This document shows positions 27,293 to 35,939 of a DNA stretch of 64,000 bases, in pieces. The DNA is from Sphingobium sp. (GTDB lineage: Bacteria; Pseudomonadota; Alphaproteobacteria; Sphingomonadales; Sphingomonadaceae), in NCBI GenBank assembly GCA_020446425.1, contig JAGRES010000003.1:124001-188000 (forward strand), written 5' to 3'. Under the pieces are notes generated by a model that made no database searches, was not told where the DNA came from, and was given only the letters and a program-made list of their open reading frames with translations. A program made the translations under genes and the position numbers. Position 1 is the first letter of the stretch. Every line of letters starts with the position of its first letter.

Positions 27293-27332
27293 TTGCAATC
27301 AAAGTGCAATCAATCTGCGATCCGTATGTAAC
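27293..27332 (+). promoter_or_regulatory. Four direct repeats at 11-base pitch
   Basis: Units TTGCAAT, GTGCAAT, CTGCGAT and ATGTAAC begin at 27293, 27304, 27315 and 27326, each separated by four bases. The 7+4 spacing is that of response regulators of the OmpR/PhoB group, and the units fit the CTGTAAY version of the Pho repeat at five or six of seven positions. They stand just before the deacetylase/glycosyltransferase operon. Confidence 0.5.
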
Positions 27333-27358
27333 CAAAGGCTGGCAGGGGCAGGCCAGCC

Positions 27359-28165
27359 ATGTCGAGTATTGCTGCGATAGCGAAGAATACGGGAACCTCT
27401 ACCGGGGAACCATTGAGCCGTATCGGCGAGGCTAGCGCCCGCAGGCTCGCCGTTTCCATTCATGACGTTGCCCCCGGCTTCGAGGGAGAGGTCGACCGGC
27501 TGATGGCACTGGCTGGTTCCATCACCGGCGAACACAGGCTCGCCATGCTGGTCGTGCCGGATCATTGGCGGGGTGGAGCGATCCAGACCGGAAGCCCATT
27601 TGCCCGGCAGCTACGGTGCTGGTCCGACACCGGTGTGGAAATGATCCTGCACGGATGGTCACACCGTGACGATGCGAGCCATGAAGGATGGAAAAACCGC
27701 CTGCGCGCGAAGCATATGACGGCAGGCGAAGGAGAATTTCTCGGTCTTTCCCGCATGGAGGCGCATGCGCGGCTGACGCGTGGCCGTGCATTGCTGGAAG
27801 ATATCATCGGCAAGCCCGTTACCGCTTTCATCGCACCGGCATGGCTCTATGGCGATGGCGCGCGCGAGGCGCTGGGCGAATGTGGCTTCTCGATAGCCGA
27901 GGACCATATGCGGGTGTGGAACCCGATGACTGGTGAGCGCTTGGCGCAAGGCCCCGTGATCAGCTGGGCCAGCCGCTCGCGCACGCGGATCGCATCATCG
28001 CTGCTGTTCGCCACCGTCGCACCTGCGCTGCTCGCACGCCAGCCGCTGGTTCGCATCGCGCTGCATCCCGGCGATGCAACGGTGCCGAGCCTGATGCGCT
28101 CCATCGAGAAAACGCTGCAGCATTTCGCGCAGCACAGAGAGGTAGTGCGCTATGCCGACCTCTGA
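27359..28165 (+). CDS. DUF2334 / polysaccharide deacetylase-like protein
   Basis: A 268-residue protein of the DUF2334 family, a branch of the polysaccharide deacetylase (carbohydrate esterase 4) fold. It shows RRLAVSIHDVAPG near residue 27 with the metal-binding Asp, LHGWSHRDD near 99 with metal-binding His, VTAFIAPAWLYGDGAREAL near 155 and a C-terminal VRIALHPGD. No signal peptide is evident. The ATG at 27359 has a weak ribosome site; a TTG at 27413 preceded by GGGGAA would start just before the conserved domain and leave more room after the repeat array. It is the first gene of a five-gene run with two glycosyltransferases. Confidence 0.75.
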   Translation: MSSIAAIAKNTGTSTGEPLSRIGEASARRLAVSIHDVAPGFEGEVDRLMALAGSITGEHRLAMLVVPDHWRGGAIQTGSPFARQLRCWSDTGVEMILHGWSHRDDASHEGWKNRLRAKHMTAGEGEFLGLSRMEAHARLTRGRALLEDIIGKPVTAFIAPAWLYGDGAREALGECGFSIAEDHMRVWNPMTGERLAQGPVISWASRSRTRIASSLLFATVAPALLARQPLVRIALHPGDATVPSLMRSIEKTLQHFAQHREVVRYADL

Positions 28166-29336
28166 AAACAGACCCGCTGCACTGGTATTCCTGCACAGCT
28201 TCGAGCCCGGTGGCGTGGAGCGCGTCGCATTACGCCTCGTCGCCAGATGGCAGGAAACAGGGCAACCCGTTTCCCTGTTCATGGGGCGCATGGATGGCGC
28301 GATGCGCGAACAGTTCGCCGATGCCGTTTATATGTCCTGCGCGCCGGAAACCCGGCTTCCCATCCGCCACTTCGAAACGCTGTGGATGATCGTGCAGCTC
28401 GCGCGCCACATCGTGAAGACGCGGCCACGAGCGCTGTTTGCCGCCGGCAACAGCTATGCGGTGGTCGCTGTCGCAATGAAATGGCTGCTGGGCCAACGCT
28501 GCCCGCCCATAGTTATGAAGATCAGCAACGACCTGATCCGGCCCGATATGATCGCGCCCTATGCCGTTCTCTATCGGCTGTGGCTGCGCATTCAGGGCCG
28601 CAGCATCGACCGCCTGATCGCTATGTCCGAGCCGCTCGCCGCACAGATCGCGCGTGAGATGAAGGTTCCGCCAAGCCGTATAGAGATTATCGCCAATCCG
28701 TCACTCGATGCTATTTCTCGTGGCAACGCCGCGAGACCCGCAACGCCGGAAAGCGGACGATCCTTTTGCATTGTGGGCCGCCTGACGCGGCAGAAAAACC
28801 TCGCGCTGGCTCTTCGTGCCTTCGCTTCCGGGGCAGGCGAAACCGATACACTCACCTTTTATGGTGACGGCCCGGAGCGGAGCTGTCTTGAGAAGCTGGC
28901 ACGGCACTTCGGTATTCAAGCGCGCGTTCGGTTTGCAGGCTTTGTCCCTGATCCGCGCGCCCACATGCGCCACCACCATGTGCTGCTGCTCACCAGCCAG
29001 TATGAGGGCCTCCCGTCGGTCGTGGTCGAGGCGCTGGACGCGGGGCTCCATATCGTAACCACAGATTGCTGCTGTTCCATGCGCTGGCTGCTTGATGACG
29101 GGCAGCTGGGCATGATCGTACCGTCCGATGATGAGGCCGCACTTGCCCGAGCCATCGAACAGGCCCCCGCCGGTCAACAAAATATGGCCGGTGCCCGCGC
29201 AAAGGCTGCGCAACATCGCATCGAGCCGGTGGCTCAGGACTATCTTCGCGCTTTTGAACGAGCAGCCCGGGCAGAGGCCGCAACCGCCAGCGCCGCCACG
29301 CACGAGATGAAACCCATCACAGGATATGTCCAGTGA
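28152..29336 (+). CDS. Glycosyltransferase, GT4-type
   Basis: A 394-residue retaining glycosyltransferase with the GT-B fold. The N-terminal domain shows LHSFEPGGVERVALRLVARW near residue 15; the C-terminal donor-binding domain has FCIVGRLTRQKNLALALRAFA near 212, FYGDGPERSCLEKLA and SQYEGLPSVVVEALDAG near 285 with the two glutamates of the E-x7-E motif. The gene begins 14 bases before the end of the deacetylase gene and ends with a GTGA overlap with the next gene. The acceptor is not known; a membrane lipid or surface glycan is likely from its neighbours. Confidence 0.87.
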   Translation: MPTSENRPAALVFLHSFEPGGVERVALRLVARWQETGQPVSLFMGRMDGAMREQFADAVYMSCAPETRLPIRHFETLWMIVQLARHIVKTRPRALFAAGNSYAVVAVAMKWLLGQRCPPIVMKISNDLIRPDMIAPYAVLYRLWLRIQGRSIDRLIAMSEPLAAQIAREMKVPPSRIEIIANPSLDAISRGNAARPATPESGRSFCIVGRLTRQKNLALALRAFASGAGETDTLTFYGDGPERSCLEKLARHFGIQARVRFAGFVPDPRAHMRHHHVLLLTSQYEGLPSVVVEALDAGLHIVTTDCCCSMRWLLDDGQLGMIVPSDDEAALARAIEQAPAGQQNMAGARAKAAQHRIEPVAQDYLRAFERAARAEAATASAATHEMKPITGYVQ

Positions 29337-30268
29337 ACGCAGAGAACCCCACCCTATCCATGGACACCAGCGCTGCATTGCCCGAAGTGCCGGATCTGAA
29401 CCCGGCCCGGTTGTGGCGCGGCTGGACCTTCTGGTTCGGCCCGCTCATTTCCATCGCGATACTCGGCGCGACGTTGCTTGCGCTGCGCCATTTCGACACC
29501 ACACCCATCCGCGACATGCTGCCTGCGAACCCGATTTTCTGGCTTGTCTTCGTACTGTCCTATATGCTGACGCCGCTCAGCGAATTCATGATATTCAACC
29601 GGCTATGGTCTTTGCCTGCCGCAGGCATGGGCGCATTGCTGCGCAAGCGCCTGAGTAATGAAATGCTCGTCGGCTATTCCGGCGAAGTCTATTTCTACAG
29701 CTGGGCGCGTGAACATGGTTCGGTCACCAACACGCCCTATGGCGCGATCAAGGATGTCGCCATCCTTTCCGCGCTGGCGGGAAATCTGGTCACATTATTC
29801 CTGCTACTTCCCGCGCTGCCACTGCTCGCCACGCATGAGGGCGTTATCGACGCGCAGCTCATGACATGGTCCATCGCCATAGTCGGCGGCACGTCGGCTA
29901 TCGCCGTACTCTTCCGCAAACGCCTGTTCAGCCTGCCGCGCGAGGAACGCCGCTTTGTACTGGCCGTTCATTTCGTGCGCATTATCGGCAGCCTCGCGCT
30001 GACCGCCCTGCTCTGGCACCTGGTGCTGCCCGATGTGGGGTTGAGCTGGTGGTTCCTGCTGGTGACATTGCGGCAATTGCTGTCCCGCCTGCCGCTGCTG
30101 CCCAACAAGGATGTCGTCTTTGCCGGGCTCGCTATTCTGCTCATCGGCCCGCATGTCGCGATCACATCGCTGATGGCGCTGATGGCCGGGCTCATCCTCG
30201 CCGCGCACCTGCTGACCGGCCTGCTCTTCGGCGGCGGCGACCTTGTGCAGAAGCTGGCGCGCAGATGA
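29333..30268 (+). CDS. Integral membrane protein, unknown (flippase-like)
   Basis: A 311-residue protein with about eight hydrophobic segments, such as WFGPLISIAILGATLLAL, FWLVFVLSYMLTPLSEFMIF and VTLFLLLPALPLLA. The layout recalls the membrane half of lysylphosphatidylglycerol synthase/flippase-type proteins, but the match is too weak to assign. It starts at a GTG overlapping the glycosyltransferase stop (GTGA) and overlaps the DUF2141 gene (ATGA), so it is firmly in the operon. A role in moving a glycolipid made by the neighbours is inference. Confidence 0.6.
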   Translation: MNAENPTLSMDTSAALPEVPDLNPARLWRGWTFWFGPLISIAILGATLLALRHFDTTPIRDMLPANPIFWLVFVLSYMLTPLSEFMIFNRLWSLPAAGMGALLRKRLSNEMLVGYSGEVYFYSWAREHGSVTNTPYGAIKDVAILSALAGNLVTLFLLLPALPLLATHEGVIDAQLMTWSIAIVGGTSAIAVLFRKRLFSLPREERRFVLAVHFVRIIGSLALTALLWHLVLPDVGLSWWFLLVTLRQLLSRLPLLPNKDVVFAGLAILLIGPHVAITSLMALMAGLILAAHLLTGLLFGGGDLVQKLARR

Positions 30269-30804
30269 GGTATATCACCACTCTCCTTCCGCTCGCCGCC
30301 CTGCTGGTCCCGGCCAGCGCCCATGCGGGCCTTCGTTCCACGCCAGACCTCGGCACGTCCAACGCCCGCTGCCGCTCCGGCGAGACGGGGCCGGCGCTGC
30401 GCGTTACCGTAACCGGCCTCAAGGACCGTCAGGGCGTACTCAAGCTGGAAGTATACCCGGCCAACGACCGGGACTTTCTGGAAGACGACAACAAGCTCAT
30501 CGAAGCAGGCAAGGTGTTCCGCCGCATCATCCGGAATGTGCCATCGTCCGGCGAAGCGCAGCTTTGCGTTCGGGTGCCGGAACCGGGGCTCTATGCCGTC
30601 TCGATCCTGCATGACCGCAACGACAACCGTAAATTCGATCTCTCCAAGGATGGCGTGGGCTTCACGCAAAACCCGAAGCTGGGCCTCTCCAAACCCAGGG
30701 CCGACAGCGTCGCCGTCAGCATCGGCCGGGGCATAGATGCGGAAACCGTCATCATGAACTACCGCCGCGGGCTGTTTTCCTTCGGGCCGATAAGGGGACG
30801 CTAG
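30265..30804 (+). CDS. DUF2141 domain-containing secreted protein
   Basis: A 179-residue protein with a Sec signal peptide (YITTLLPLAALLVPASAHAG). The DUF2141 domain begins at about residue 45 with LRVTVTGLKDRQGVLKLEVYP and continues with VRVPEPGLYAVSILHDRNDNRKFD, whose D-x-N-x-N-x-K-F-D is the family's hallmark, and DGVGFTQNPKLG. The family is periplasmic and has no known biochemical role. The start overlaps the preceding stop by an ATGA, and the second glycosyltransferase gene follows after three bases. Confidence 0.8.
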   Translation: MRYITTLLPLAALLVPASAHAGLRSTPDLGTSNARCRSGETGPALRVTVTGLKDRQGVLKLEVYPANDRDFLEDDNKLIEAGKVFRRIIRNVPSSGEAQLCVRVPEPGLYAVSILHDRNDNRKFDLSKDGVGFTQNPKLGLSKPRADSVAVSIGRGIDAETVIMNYRRGLFSFGPIRGR

Positions 30805-30807
30805 ACC

Positions 30808-31983
30808 ATGCGGATTGTCGACATATGCGCATTCTACTCACCGGCGGGCGGCGGGGTAAAAACCTATATCGACCGCAAGCTGCGTGCGGCGGATGCAGCA
30901 GGGCATGAGATGATCATCGTGGCGCCCTCCACACAGCCGCGCGTGGAATATGCCGGACGGCAGGGCCGCATCCTCTACATAGCGGGCAAACGCTTTCCGC
31001 TCGATCCACGCTATTACATGTTTTCCGACGAGGAAGCGCTTCATGCCCAGCTGGATGCGCTTGCGCCCGATCTGGTTGAGATGTCGTCGCCCTGGCAGAG
31101 CGCATCCATGGTGGCGCGCTGGCGCTCGGCCACGCCCCGCACGCTGGTGATGCATGCCGATCCGCTCTCCGCCTATGCCTATCGCTGGTTCGGCAGCTTC
31201 GCCAGCCGCGAGACCATAGATCGCGGTTTCGGCTGGTTCTGGCGGCATTTGCGGCGGCTGCAACACAGCTATGATCATTTCATCGTCGCCAACAGCGGTC
31301 TGGCCCAGCGCCTGAGACAGGGGGGCATATCCAATGTCGTGCTCAATCCGATGGGCGTGGCGGAAGGCATATTCTCACCGGACCTGCGCTCAATCGAGCT
31401 GCGCCGCCACATGCTCTCGCTCTGCAATCTAGGCGAGGATGCGACCCTGCTCGTAGCCGCGGGACGTCTGGCCGCAGAGAAACGCCTACCCATGCTGATC
31501 GAAGCGGTAACCCAGGCGGGATATGACCGGCCCGTGGGCCTGCTGTTGCTGGGTGAAGGACGCGCACAGGCCGACGTGCTGCGCGCTATCGGCGGCAACC
31601 CGCATATTCGCCTGCTACCCCCTATCCGGGATCGCGCAGTCTTTGCCCAGTGGCTCGCCAGCGCCGACGCCCTTCTGCATGGGTGCGAAGCGGAAACCTT
31701 CGGCATGGTGGCGGTAGAAGCGCGCGCCAGCGGCCTGCCGCTCATTGTGCCAGACAGCGGCGGCGCGCCAGACCAGCTGAGGCCCGGTGCGGGTGTCACC
31801 TATCGCTCTGCCGATCCGGCTTCGCTGCTCCGGGCGCTCAACGATTTCCTGCTCACGGATCATGAGGCGATACGCACCGCTGCCCGTTCCGCCGCGCACA
31901 ATGTTCGCCCGATGGGTGCGCATTTCGACATGCTGTTCAACCATTATTCCCAGCTGACAAAGGATAGATCCTATGCTGCATGA
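30808..31983 (+). CDS. Glycosyltransferase, GT4-type
   Basis: A 391-residue GT-B-fold enzyme. The N-terminal half begins IVDICAFYSPAGGGVKTYID, a glycine-rich acceptor loop; the C-terminal half has LLVAAGRLAAEKRLPMLIEAV near residue 210, LLLLGEGRAQADVLRAI and HGCEAETFGMVAVEARASGLPLIV near 290-315 with the E-x7-E motif. It is the last clear gene of the operon that starts with the DUF2334 protein. With the first glycosyltransferase it could build a two-sugar head group. If the operon is induced by low phosphate, replacement of phospholipids by glycolipids is a reasonable guess, not shown by the sequence. Confidence 0.85.
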   Translation: MRIVDICAFYSPAGGGVKTYIDRKLRAADAAGHEMIIVAPSTQPRVEYAGRQGRILYIAGKRFPLDPRYYMFSDEEALHAQLDALAPDLVEMSSPWQSASMVARWRSATPRTLVMHADPLSAYAYRWFGSFASRETIDRGFGWFWRHLRRLQHSYDHFIVANSGLAQRLRQGGISNVVLNPMGVAEGIFSPDLRSIELRRHMLSLCNLGEDATLLVAAGRLAAEKRLPMLIEAVTQAGYDRPVGLLLLGEGRAQADVLRAIGGNPHIRLLPPIRDRAVFAQWLASADALLHGCEAETFGMVAVEARASGLPLIVPDSGGAPDQLRPGAGVTYRSADPASLLRALNDFLLTDHEAIRTAARSAAHNVRPMGAHFDMLFNHYSQLTKDRSYAA

Positions 31984-32185
31984 GACCCACCCCTGCGGCC
32001 TGCGCGTCATCAGGCACGAGCCATCTGCCACTGAAGACGGACTGCGCCATACAGGCAGTGCGGGGCCAGCCTGGAGCTTCACCTGCGCCGTGTTTCATCT
32101 GTTGCTCCGCACCCGCACGCAGCCCTCCAGCCGCAATGCAAAGCCGGTTGCCATGCCATCGGAGGTTTACGCCCTCCCGAGCAAT

Positions 32186-32782
32186 TTATAGCTTGTCGAC
32201 GTAAATCAGGCTGCCTTGGGGCAGCGACGTCAATACGCCATCGAGATCGTCACGCGATACCGCCAGGCACCCCTGGCTGCGGCCAACCTTGCCATGATCG
32301 CGCACCATCGACGGGCTGACATACCATGCACCATGGATAACGATGGCGCGGGCCTCCGCATTGCTGTTGCTGGCGTCGAGACCAGCCAGCCGACGCGAAC
32401 GACCATGTTTGCCTTCGTATAACGCGCCAGCCAGATAGGCCCCTTCCGAAGTCGCCTCCGACCCCGGCACATTGGAAAACCGTTCCAGCCAGCCGCAATG
32501 ATCGGGGTCCGATCCCTTGCCATGAGCAACCAGCATCGCCTGCCGCTCGCCGCTCGCCAGATCGAGAATATGGAAACGGGGCGAGCGGGAAGGCCGCGAA
32601 AAATCGACTATGCCGATGCGGTCGCGGTTCGTAATTATCTCTTTATGGCGATCCATCGCCTTCAGCGCGCGCTCGTGCAGCGCATCGAACCCATCAGGCG
32701 ACACCTTTCGAGCCAGCGCGGAAGTCGCCGGGAGAAGCGCGCCCAGCGCGCCGCCAATACAGAATCTGCGTCGTGAAATCAT
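32186..32782 (-). CDS. Murein L,D-transpeptidase catalytic domain protein (YkuD_2 type)
   Basis: A 198-residue protein with a Tat-like signal (MISRRRFCIGGALGALLPATSALA). The catalytic region near the C-terminus reads AIVIHGAWYVSPSM and GRSQGCLAV, the H-G and S-x-G-C motifs of the YkuD_2 branch, with the nucleophilic cysteine in the latter. These enzymes act on peptidoglycan stem peptides in the periplasm. The start at 32782 places the twin arginine at residues 4-5; an alternative ATG at 32800 adds six residues. It is divergent from a second L,D-transpeptidase of a different subfamily, with 111 bases between. Confidence 0.82.
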   Translation of the reverse strand: MISRRRFCIGGALGALLPATSALARKVSPDGFDALHERALKAMDRHKEIITNRDRIGIVDFSRPSRSPRFHILDLASGERQAMLVAHGKGSDPDHCGWLERFSNVPGSEATSEGAYLAGALYEGKHGRSRRLAGLDASNSNAEARAIVIHGAWYVSPSMVRDHGKVGRSQGCLAVSRDDLDGVLTSLPQGSLIYVDKL

Positions 32783-32893
32783 TGCGATATGGTAGCGCAT
32801 ATTATGATAAAAGTCCTAAATCGGTGCGCAACGGATTCGATATACGTGATATTACGGATCGCACAGCAGGCTTTCTTGCCTCCATCTGCCGGC

Positions 32894-34057
32894 ATGCTTC
32901 GTCGCTTGCTGCTCCTGTTGGCCTATTGGTTCGCGCTCGCGTTTTCCCTCCCCTCATTTGCCCAGACACCGGCGCCCCACTGGAGCCCGGCCCAGGTCGA
33001 GCGCCTGATCGCATGGCTCGATTTCTCGCGCGCGGACGCGCTCAACATCGCCGAGAGCGAAGTGCCGAAGCTGCGCATGGCGCAATCGGCTGGAGACTCC
33101 GCCCAGATTGACCGGCTGGCGACCGGCGCCGCGGAAAAATTGCTCGATGGATTTTACCGGGGATGCTGCGATGCATCGCTCAAGACAGGCTGGCACATTG
33201 CCGGAGACCGCCCAGAAATCGACCCGCAGACCCTGATCGCCGACGCACTCACCCGCAACCGGCTCGATCAGCTATTCATCGCTGCCGAGCCGCACCATCC
33301 CTATTATCGCGCCATGCGGCGCGCTTATGTGAAGGAAACCGATCCGGCACGCCGGGCGACGCTCGCCGCCAATATGGACCGTTGGCGATGGATGCCACGC
33401 ACCCTCGGGCGGAGGTACCTGCTGGTGAACGCCGCGTCGTTCGAGGCGATGCTGTGGCAGGACGGAGAGCTTGCCGGGCGCTGGGCTGTCATCGTCGGCA
33501 AGACGAAATCACCGACTCCCATATTCGCCGCGCAGGTTACCGGCGTCATTCTCAACCCCTGGTGGGAGATCCCGTCGTCAATTGCAGCCGAAGGCATAGC
33601 GGCCATGGTGCGCCGCAACCCCGCCGCTGCCGCCAAGCGGGGTTATATATATGAAAACGGCCGATATCGTCAGCGCCCGGGCCCCAACAACGCGCTAGGG
33701 CGGATGAAGCTGATGATGCCCAACCCCTATTCCGTCTATCTGCACGATACGCCAGCCCAAGGGCTGTTCGAGGAAAATATACGCGCCTTCAGCCATGGGT
33801 GCGTGCGGGTGGGCGATGCGCTGGGCCTTGCAACCGCGCTGCTTGAGCCGACCGGAGCATGGGACCGGGAGCAGGTCGATGCCGCTGTCGCCACGAACAA
33901 AACGCAGACCGTATCCCTTGCCGAACCCATTCCGGTCTATGTCACCTATTTTACAGCCGAACCGGATGATGACGGTAATATGCGTTACTTCCCCGACATC
34001 TATAAGCGCGACAAAGCCGCCGTTGCGCCGGACGATGGCAAACCGTGCGGGGTATGA
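32894..34057 (+). CDS. L,D-transpeptidase, YcbB/LdtD-like
   Basis: A 387-residue protein with a Sec signal (RRLLLLLAYWFALAFSLPSFAQ). After a helical N-terminal part with MDRWRWMPRTLGRRYLLVNAASFEAMLW, a typical lead-in for YcbB-type enzymes, the catalytic domain includes VIVGKTKSPTPIFAAQVTGV, LGRMKLMMPNPYSVYLHDTP and FSHGCVRVGDA near residue 300, where the H-G-C-x-R motif carries the catalytic cysteine. It forms 3-3 crosslinks in peptidoglycan or removes terminal residues. The start at 32894 is the ATG beginning the signal peptide; upstream sequence in frame belongs to the divergent promoter region. Confidence 0.87.
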   Translation: MLRRLLLLLAYWFALAFSLPSFAQTPAPHWSPAQVERLIAWLDFSRADALNIAESEVPKLRMAQSAGDSAQIDRLATGAAEKLLDGFYRGCCDASLKTGWHIAGDRPEIDPQTLIADALTRNRLDQLFIAAEPHHPYYRAMRRAYVKETDPARRATLAANMDRWRWMPRTLGRRYLLVNAASFEAMLWQDGELAGRWAVIVGKTKSPTPIFAAQVTGVILNPWWEIPSSIAAEGIAAMVRRNPAAAAKRGYIYENGRYRQRPGPNNALGRMKLMMPNPYSVYLHDTPAQGLFEENIRAFSHGCVRVGDALGLATALLEPTGAWDREQVDAAVATNKTQTVSLAEPIPVYVTYFTAEPDDDGNMRYFPDIYKRDKAAVAPDDGKPCGV

Positions 34058-34136
34058 GCAACCGCCAAGGGATAATGCGTAATTCCTGAGGCAAGACTAT
34101 CGGTTAAACTGTCCGTAGAGAGTGGAGATGTAGCCC

Positions 34137-34358
34137 ATGAACGCAGACAATTCTCAGACCGCCGGCGGCTATTCCAACCCATGGGGTATGTGGCTGAATT
34201 TCTATCAGGCCCTTCATACCATCCATGTGGAGTGGTGCCATCTGTGGGCGCATCACTGCCTGCCCTCGCTTTTTCCGCCTCATCCTCATGTGGGGCATCA
34301 TCAGCTTGAAATACCCGATCCGCTGGTGGAAGCGGAAGAACCAGAGCTGTTTGCCTGA
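34137..34358 (+). CDS. Small hypothetical protein (73 residues)
   Basis: A short protein rich in His and Trp: SNPWGMWLNFYQALHTIHVEWCHLWAHHCLPSLFPPHPH, then an acidic tail ending EEPELFA. TGGAG lies before the ATG at a fitting distance. No family was recognised. It stands between the L,D-transpeptidase and the universal stress protein in an island that also carries FixL/FixJ and a phasin, so a stress or low-oxygen role is possible. A CGTAATTCC element precedes it at 34078-34086. Confidence 0.5.
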   Translation: MNADNSQTAGGYSNPWGMWLNFYQALHTIHVEWCHLWAHHCLPSLFPPHPHVGHHQLEIPDPLVEAEEPELFA

Positions 34359-34448
34359 TCTCGGTTCTGAAGCGCGCTCATAAGCGGGCTGAGCGATGCA
34401 CCTGCTAACTTCACCCTGTGCCAGCGCTTCGTTGGCGACATGGCTCTA

Positions 34449-34460
34449 CGTAGCTTTCCC
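34449..34460 (+). promoter_or_regulatory. CGTA-N2-TTTCCC element before the universal stress gene
   Basis: CGTAGCTTTCCC lies about 62 bases before the start, inside CTACGTAGCTTTCCC. It resembles the FixJ target element GTAMGTAG and may be bound by the FixJ encoded nearby. A similar CGTATATTCCC occurs on the minus strand at 35884-35894 before the BLUF gene. Confidence 0.3.
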
Positions 34461-34521
34461 AATATCATGACGCTCATCCGCAGTTAGTCTTCGATGGCCA
34501 ATCCCTATAAGGACCAAGACG

Positions 34522-35328
34522 ATGAAGAACATTCTTCTGCTGGTGCACGAAGACGATGGGCAAGAGGCCCGTTTACAGGCGGCGCTGGATATAACGCGCG
34601 CCACGGGCGGCCATCTGACATGTCTGGATGTCTTCACCCCGCCGACAATCTATGTCGACATGTATGGCGGCGGCGGTGGTGCCGTGCTGATCGAGCAGGA
34701 TGCCCAACAGCAGGCCGGGCAAAATCGAACCGCTCTGAAAGAACGGCTGGCGCATGAGGATGTCAGCTGGAGCTGGCAGGAGGCGCGAGGAGACCTGGCG
34801 CGGGAGGTGACGAGCGCCGCTGAGCTAGCAGATCTCATTGTCCTCAACAGCCATTTCGAGAATTTCGATTATCCCGATCCGGTTCGCGTGGCGACAAATG
34901 TCGTAATACAATCCGGTCGGCCGGTGCTTGCCGTACCGGATAGTTGCAACGGCATCGTGGCGGCAGGCCGCGCCATGATCGCCTGGGACGGATCCGGACC
35001 CGCCGCCAACGCCATGAAGGCCGCATTGCCCCTGCTGAAGCTGGCCAGCGACGTTACACTGTTCGAAGTCGGGGAACCGGACGCCAACTACCCCGCCACA
35101 GAAGCAGCCACCTATTTGTCACGTCATGAAGTTCACGCCAAAGTTTTGGGCGGAGACAGAGACAGAACGACGGTTGCCGAGGCGATATTGGAGCGTGGCC
35201 ATCATGCCGATGCGGCCTATATCGTGATGGGCGCATTCGGTCACAGCCCGGCCACCGAAGCAATTTTCGGCGGTGTAACCCGAAGCATGCTGACAATGAG
35301 CGATATGCCGCTTCTGCTGGCCCATTAA
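34522..35328 (+). CDS. Universal stress protein (two UspA domains)
   Basis: A 268-residue protein with two tandem UspA domains, at about residues 1-140 and 145-268. The first starts MKNILLLVHEDD; the second ends with VMGAFGHSPATEAIFGGVTRSML, the G-x2-G-x9-G pattern for ATP binding, followed by MSDMPLLLAH. AAGGA stands before the start. Double-domain USPs of this kind are often induced under low oxygen, which fits the FixLJ genes and the CGTA-type element upstream. Confidence 0.88.
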   Translation: MKNILLLVHEDDGQEARLQAALDITRATGGHLTCLDVFTPPTIYVDMYGGGGGAVLIEQDAQQQAGQNRTALKERLAHEDVSWSWQEARGDLAREVTSAAELADLIVLNSHFENFDYPDPVRVATNVVIQSGRPVLAVPDSCNGIVAAGRAMIAWDGSGPAANAMKAALPLLKLASDVTLFEVGEPDANYPATEAATYLSRHEVHAKVLGGDRDRTTVAEAILERGHHADAAYIVMGAFGHSPATEAIFGGVTRSMLTMSDMPLLLAH

Positions 35329-35336
35329 TAGGCTAT

Positions 35337-35360
35337 CAGGGCCGGATGAATTCGGTCCTG
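35337..35360. terminator. Hairpin between convergent genes
   Basis: CAGGGCCG and CGGTCCTG pair over eight bases with one G-U and an eight-base loop. It lies between the universal stress and BLUF genes, but there is no T-run, so the assignment is tentative. Confidence 0.35.
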
Positions 35361-35369
35361 CGCTGTCCA

Positions 35370-35822
35370 CTATCCGTGCCTGCCTGTTACAGCTGATTTC
35401 GGCTGCTGCTCATGCCCGCCCATCAGTATATGCTCGATCAGCCGGTCGAGCTGGCGAAGCGGTTCGCTTTCCGTGCCGTCATGCGCACACGCCAGTGCAG
35501 GGCGAACATAGGTACTCTCAAACATGCCATGCTCAAATTTGGCCAGGCGCCATAAGGGGCAACGCCGTGCCGTTTTGGCCTCGCGTCTTACGATCCTCAC
35601 ATCGCGATGACGCGGGTCCGCAAGAATGCTGATCATGACGAGGTCGATATTCTCTGCTGGCCCCTCCAGCAATTGCGCGAACCACTCCGGCGTCGCGACC
35701 AGCAGCCCGGTAATGTCGAGCCCGCCGTTGCGCGCGGTCGAAACTGTCTGAATATCAATCAGAGCCGTTTCCCACAGGGCCGGGGCTACCGCGACCCGGC
35801 TGATGTAAAGCAAGGACAACAT
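35370..35822 (-). CDS. BLUF-domain blue-light sensor protein
   Basis: A 150-residue protein made of one BLUF domain plus a short tail. Flavin-site residues of the family are visible: the tyrosine in LLYISRV at residue 6, Asn in TARNGGLDITGLL near 32, Gln in FAQLLEGP near 50, and a tryptophan near 93. Such short BLUF proteins sense blue light through FAD and pass the signal by contact with a partner. The gene lies between the universal stress protein and the FixJ gene; a CGTATATTCCC element lies upstream. Confidence 0.85.
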   Translation of the reverse strand: MLSLLYISRVAVAPALWETALIDIQTVSTARNGGLDITGLLVATPEWFAQLLEGPAENIDLVMISILADPRHRDVRIVRREAKTARRCPLWRLAKFEHGMFESTYVRPALACAHDGTESEPLRQLDRLIEHILMGGHEQQPKSAVTGRHG

Positions 35823-35939
35823 TGCATTCCACCCCTACCCTTCCATAGTGGAGAGTCGCATGGATGGCGCTTCCTTGAAATGCGGGAATATACGATATTG
35901 AGCGCATGGCGGGCGGTTGGTGGCTGGTGAGAGACTTCC

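Noticed and set aside
31973-32204. Two short overlapping frames directly after the second glycosyltransferase gene
   Set aside because: They overlap each other and the end of the glycosyltransferase gene, contain no known motif and have no separate ribosome site.
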